Shown: piece after piece, positions 42,634 through 44,628 of the stretch
How positions within the stretch are numbered: the stretch's first letter is position 1
Layout of the letters: each line of letters starts with the position of its first letter
NCBI GenBank assembly: GCA_025965895.1
Contig: JAOPWC010000137.1
Span: 1-44,628 of the forward strand
DNA: 44,628 nt
Source: Mycobacterium sp.
GTDB lineage: Bacteria; Actinomycetota; Actinomycetes; Mycobacteriales; Mycobacteriaceae
Direction of reading: 5' to 3'
Translations under genes and position numbers: made by a program
The notes under the pieces: generated by a model
The model's database searches: none
Seen by the model: only the letters and a program-made list of their open reading frames with translations
What the model was told of the DNA's origin: nothing

Positions 42634-43185
42634 CGTCTACTTCCTTTGACTGATTTGTGGATACTGATCGGGATTTGCTTCGACGAATCGAAGCCCTCGT
42701 CTCGCGTACGCGAGCAGGTCTGGAGGCCGCGACGCCGCCCTGCGGGGTCGGTGGGCGTCGCTGCTTTGCGGTGGCTCCCTCGGGGAGTCGGGAGCGTTTT
42801 CTGGGTGAGGTGGCGGCGTGCTTGGGTGCTCCCGCGCCGCTGCGAGCCGGGGTGTCTTCTTCCCGGGGGCCGGTGAGCCCGCCCGAGTAGGTCGGCGGGG
42901 CGGGCGTCGAAGTGCGCTGGTGACCAATCCCGGATCTGCGCGAGGAGGTGATGGACTTCGGGGCCGCGCGAAGACGAGGTCGGCGGCTTCCTGCTGGGAA
43001 AGACCGGGACGCAGACCGTCCTGGCCGGCGCCACAGCCGCCGCATCGGCGATGACCTTCACGGTGGTGCGCCTGCTCGGCCCGGCCGGGCGTCGAGGTGT
43101 AACGCCGGCTGGAGCGGGAGCTTGGCCCTTGCTTCCGGCCCGTCTGCGCCAAGCCCAGGAGTTGGAGCGCACTGCGGCACAAGAC
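42634..43185. other. GC-rich region without a recognisable gene
   Basis: Long open frames exist on both strands because of the base composition, but their products are Arg/Pro-rich and match nothing. A plus frame with VGGFLLGKTGTQTVLAGATA (~42975-43040) is the only protein-like stretch. It must hold the NmrA promoter and the LLM gene terminator. Confidence 0.5.
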
Positions 43186-44088
43186 TCACGCGGCGGGCCG
43201 GGCGGTGATGAGCTGGTCCAGCAGTGTGAGCTGGACGTCGTAGGGAACTTCTGCCTGGGTGAGGTCCCACATGACCTCGTCCACGCCGAGTTCGGCAGCC
43301 CGGAGCAGGTCGCGCCTGATCTGGTCCCCGGACCCGGACAGCGGTGCGCGATCGGCGTCATCGAGCGGGGCTTGGCTCACTGGGCTGTTCACCCGCGCGA
43401 CGATCGGGCCGGGACGGCCACCGGCGGGCACGGCCGCGCGGAAGGTCGCGAGTTGGTGCTCCAAGGTTTTCCAGTCGGAGATCCCGGGGTTCAGTCCCAG
43501 CCCTAACCGGGCGGCGCGCTGCACGGCGGCGTCGACTCCGGGCGCGGCTGCGAGCAGAATGGGCGGGCCGCCGGGCTGCACCGGTTTCGGGCCGACTTCC
43601 GACGGCGCGATCCGGTAGAAACGGCCCTGGTAGCTCACGGGGTCGGGGCCCCAGGTGGCCCGCAGGGCGTCGATGAACTCCTCGAAACCGCTACCGCGGC
43701 GCCGCATCGGCACGTTGGCGGTGGCGAACTCGTCGACCGACCAGCCCTGTCCCAGACCCACGACGAGGCGTCCGGCACTGAAGTGGTCCAGCGTCGCGAG
43801 GCGCCGGCCCAGCAGCACCGGCACGTGAAACAGCGCGTCGATGATGCTGGTGCCCAGCTGGATTGTGCGGGTGTGGGCGGCAACGTAGGTCAATGTCTCC
43901 ACCGGTGCGAAGACGTTGGCGTAGTACTCCGGAATCCGCCAGCCCTCCACCGGCTCCACCGCTCGGAGCAGCCGCTCCAGTACCCAGAGCGAGTCGAAGC
44001 CCAGTTCCTCGGCGCGTTGCGCGAACTCGACGATTCTCTTTGGCGTGGCCTCGGCGCCGAGGTGCGGCAGGCCCAGTCCCAGCTTCAT
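43186..44088 (-). CDS. LLM-class F420-dependent oxidoreductase
   Basis: A 300-residue luciferase-like monooxygenase-fold protein. It has the opening MKLGLGLPHLG, AQRAEELGFDSLWVLERLLR, then TRTIQLGTSIIDALFHVPVL, the LATLDHFSAGRLVVGLGQGW segment and a VGPKPVQPGGPPILLA block. In mycobacteria this group mostly uses coenzyme F420. The substrate is unknown. ATG 44088 has AGGAG nine bases upstream; the longer start at 44121 would overlap the operator palindrome and is rejected. It is divergent from a MarR-family gene with shared operators between them, so it is probably MarR-controlled. Confidence 0.88.
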   Translation of the reverse strand: MKLGLGLPHLGAEATPKRIVEFAQRAEELGFDSLWVLERLLRAVEPVEGWRIPEYYANVFAPVETLTYVAAHTRTIQLGTSIIDALFHVPVLLGRRLATLDHFSAGRLVVGLGQGWSVDEFATANVPMRRRGSGFEEFIDALRATWGPDPVSYQGRFYRIAPSEVGPKPVQPGGPPILLAAAPGVDAAVQRAARLGLGLNPGISDWKTLEHQLATFRAAVPAGGRPGPIVARVNSPVSQAPLDDADRAPLSGSGDQIRRDLLRAAELGVDEVMWDLTQAEVPYDVQLTLLDQLITARPAA

Positions 44089-44109
44089 GTGCGGATCTCC
44101 TCGATACAA

Positions 44110-44169
44110 TTGGTCGACCAAGTAACGCGGTCACCGCGAGCGTAGCACGTTATTTGGTCGGCCAACCAA
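44110..44169. promoter_or_regulatory. Two MarR operators between the LLM and MarR genes
   Basis: TTGGTCGACCAA (44110-44121) is a perfect palindrome and TTGGTCGGCCAA (44154-44165) differs in one base; the latter continues with CCAA to 44169. The centres are 44 bases apart, about four helical turns. A TAGGCT -10-like box (44171-44176) follows the second site, six bases before the MarR ATG. Confidence 0.65.
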
Positions 44170-44182
44170 GTAGGCTGGCAAT

Positions 44183-44628
44183 ATGACACCCCAGCAACCG
44201 AGCCGCGATCCGCTCGACGTCGGGCCGGGTGGCCCCGTGAGCCGGGCCCTTGGCCAGGTGGCCCGGCTGCACCGCGCCGCGGCGGGCGAACTCCTCAAAA
44301 GCACCGGCCTGTACCCGGGGCAGGAGCTGCTGATGATGCATCTGTGGGCCGCGGGGGCGGTGCGTCAGGCCGACGTGATCAACGCCCTGGGCGTGGACCC
44401 CTCCACCGTGACCAAGATGCTGCAGCGGCTGCAGCGCACCGGCAACGTCACCCGGACCACCGACCCCGCCGACCGACGCGCCGTACTCGTCGAAGCCACG
44501 GCAAGCAGCAGCGCTCTTCGCCCCGAGATCGAAGCCGCCTGGAAAACGCTGGAAGACCGCACGGTCGCCGGACTGGACCCCGCCGAGCGCGCCGAACTGC
44601 ACCGACTGCTGGAAAAGGTTGCGGCCAA
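44183..44628 (+). CDS. MarR-family transcriptional regulator, 3'-truncated by the window
   Basis: 148 residues are visible with no stop before the window ends, which is close to full length for the family. The helical N-terminus (SRALGQVARLHRAAAGELLK) is followed by the winged HTH: QELLMMHLWAAGAVRQADVI, then LGVDPSTVTKMLQRLQRTGN and the wing TTDPADRRAVLVEAT, with the conserved DxRxxxV. MarR dimers usually repress a divergent gene and release DNA on binding phenolics or on Cys oxidation; no Cys is seen in the visible part. ATG 44183 lies six bases after a TAGGCT -10-like box, suggesting a leaderless mRNA. Confidence 0.88.
   Translation, partial: MTPQQPSRDPLDVGPGGPVSRALGQVARLHRAAAGELLKSTGLYPGQELLMMHLWAAGAVRQADVINALGVDPSTVTKMLQRLQRTGNVTRTTDPADRRAVLVEATASSSALRPEIEAAWKTLEDRTVAGLDPAERAELHRLLEKVAA

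Noticed and set aside
42634..43185. Large open frames on both strands between the NmrA and LLM genes
   Set aside because: Arg/Pro-rich translations with no motif, explained by base composition.
1..44628. CRISPR array, tRNA or rRNA
   Set aside because: No regularly spaced repeats and no tRNA/rRNA-like sequence were found by eye on either strand; a dedicated scan would be needed to exclude a single tRNA.

Overview
The window is high-GC DNA with GTG starts, translationally coupled ATGA/GTGA overlaps and many families typical of mycobacteria: HSL-type esterases, an F420-type LLM oxidoreductase, a PknH-like sensor domain, a VapBC pair with a Phd-type antitoxin, a Pro/Gly-rich exported protein, and GT1 and arylsulfatase remnants. 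It most likely comes from a Mycobacterium or close relative; I cannot name the species. No tRNA, rRNA or CRISPR array was seen.

Left edge (1-5151): a tightly coupled plus-strand operon whose gene junctions all overlap. It holds an unrecognised 5'-truncated gene, a GAP1-like GTPase-associated protein, a vWA-domain protein and a zinc-ribbon TRAFAC-type GTPase. This matches the GTPase-centred conflict systems predicted by comparative genomics and is the best candidate here for a poorly characterised system. A 55-codon ORF and a DUF4190/PknH-sensor-like membrane protein follow it, also by overlap.

Middle (6.3-42 kb): a mosaic of intact catabolic or redox genes with their regulators, set among about twenty broken genes. 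Intact units are an HSL esterase; a thiolase with a nearby divergent TetR; an alcohol dehydrogenase / hypothetical / TetR operon with shared TGACCGGTCA-type operators; a molybdopterin oxidoreductase; a MocR regulator divergent from an ABM-like zinc-ribbon protein; an aldo/keto reductase; a VapBC module with a perfect operator; a Bcr/CflA-type MFS exporter; an O-methyltransferase and SDR; an HxlR regulator divergent from a tautomerase; an esterase; and an HD-SnoaL protein. Broken genes include SDRs, an old yellow enzyme, a gatB tail, esterases, a tyrosine recombinase, a quinone reductase, an arylsulfatase, a VapC, a GT1 glycosyltransferase, AraC, an ADH/GMC chimera, an acyltransferase and an aldo/keto reductase. 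Several breaks are single-base indels in short homopolymers, so some could be sequence errors. Others are real deletions or junctions. The region looks like a decaying accessory island; the recombinase remnant at 23.7-24.3 kb is the only visible mobile-element trace.

Right edge (40.8-44.6 kb): hemerythrin-like and NmrA-family genes, then an LLM oxidoreductase divergent from a MarR regulator, with two TTGGTCGRCCAA operators between them. The MarR gene runs off the window.
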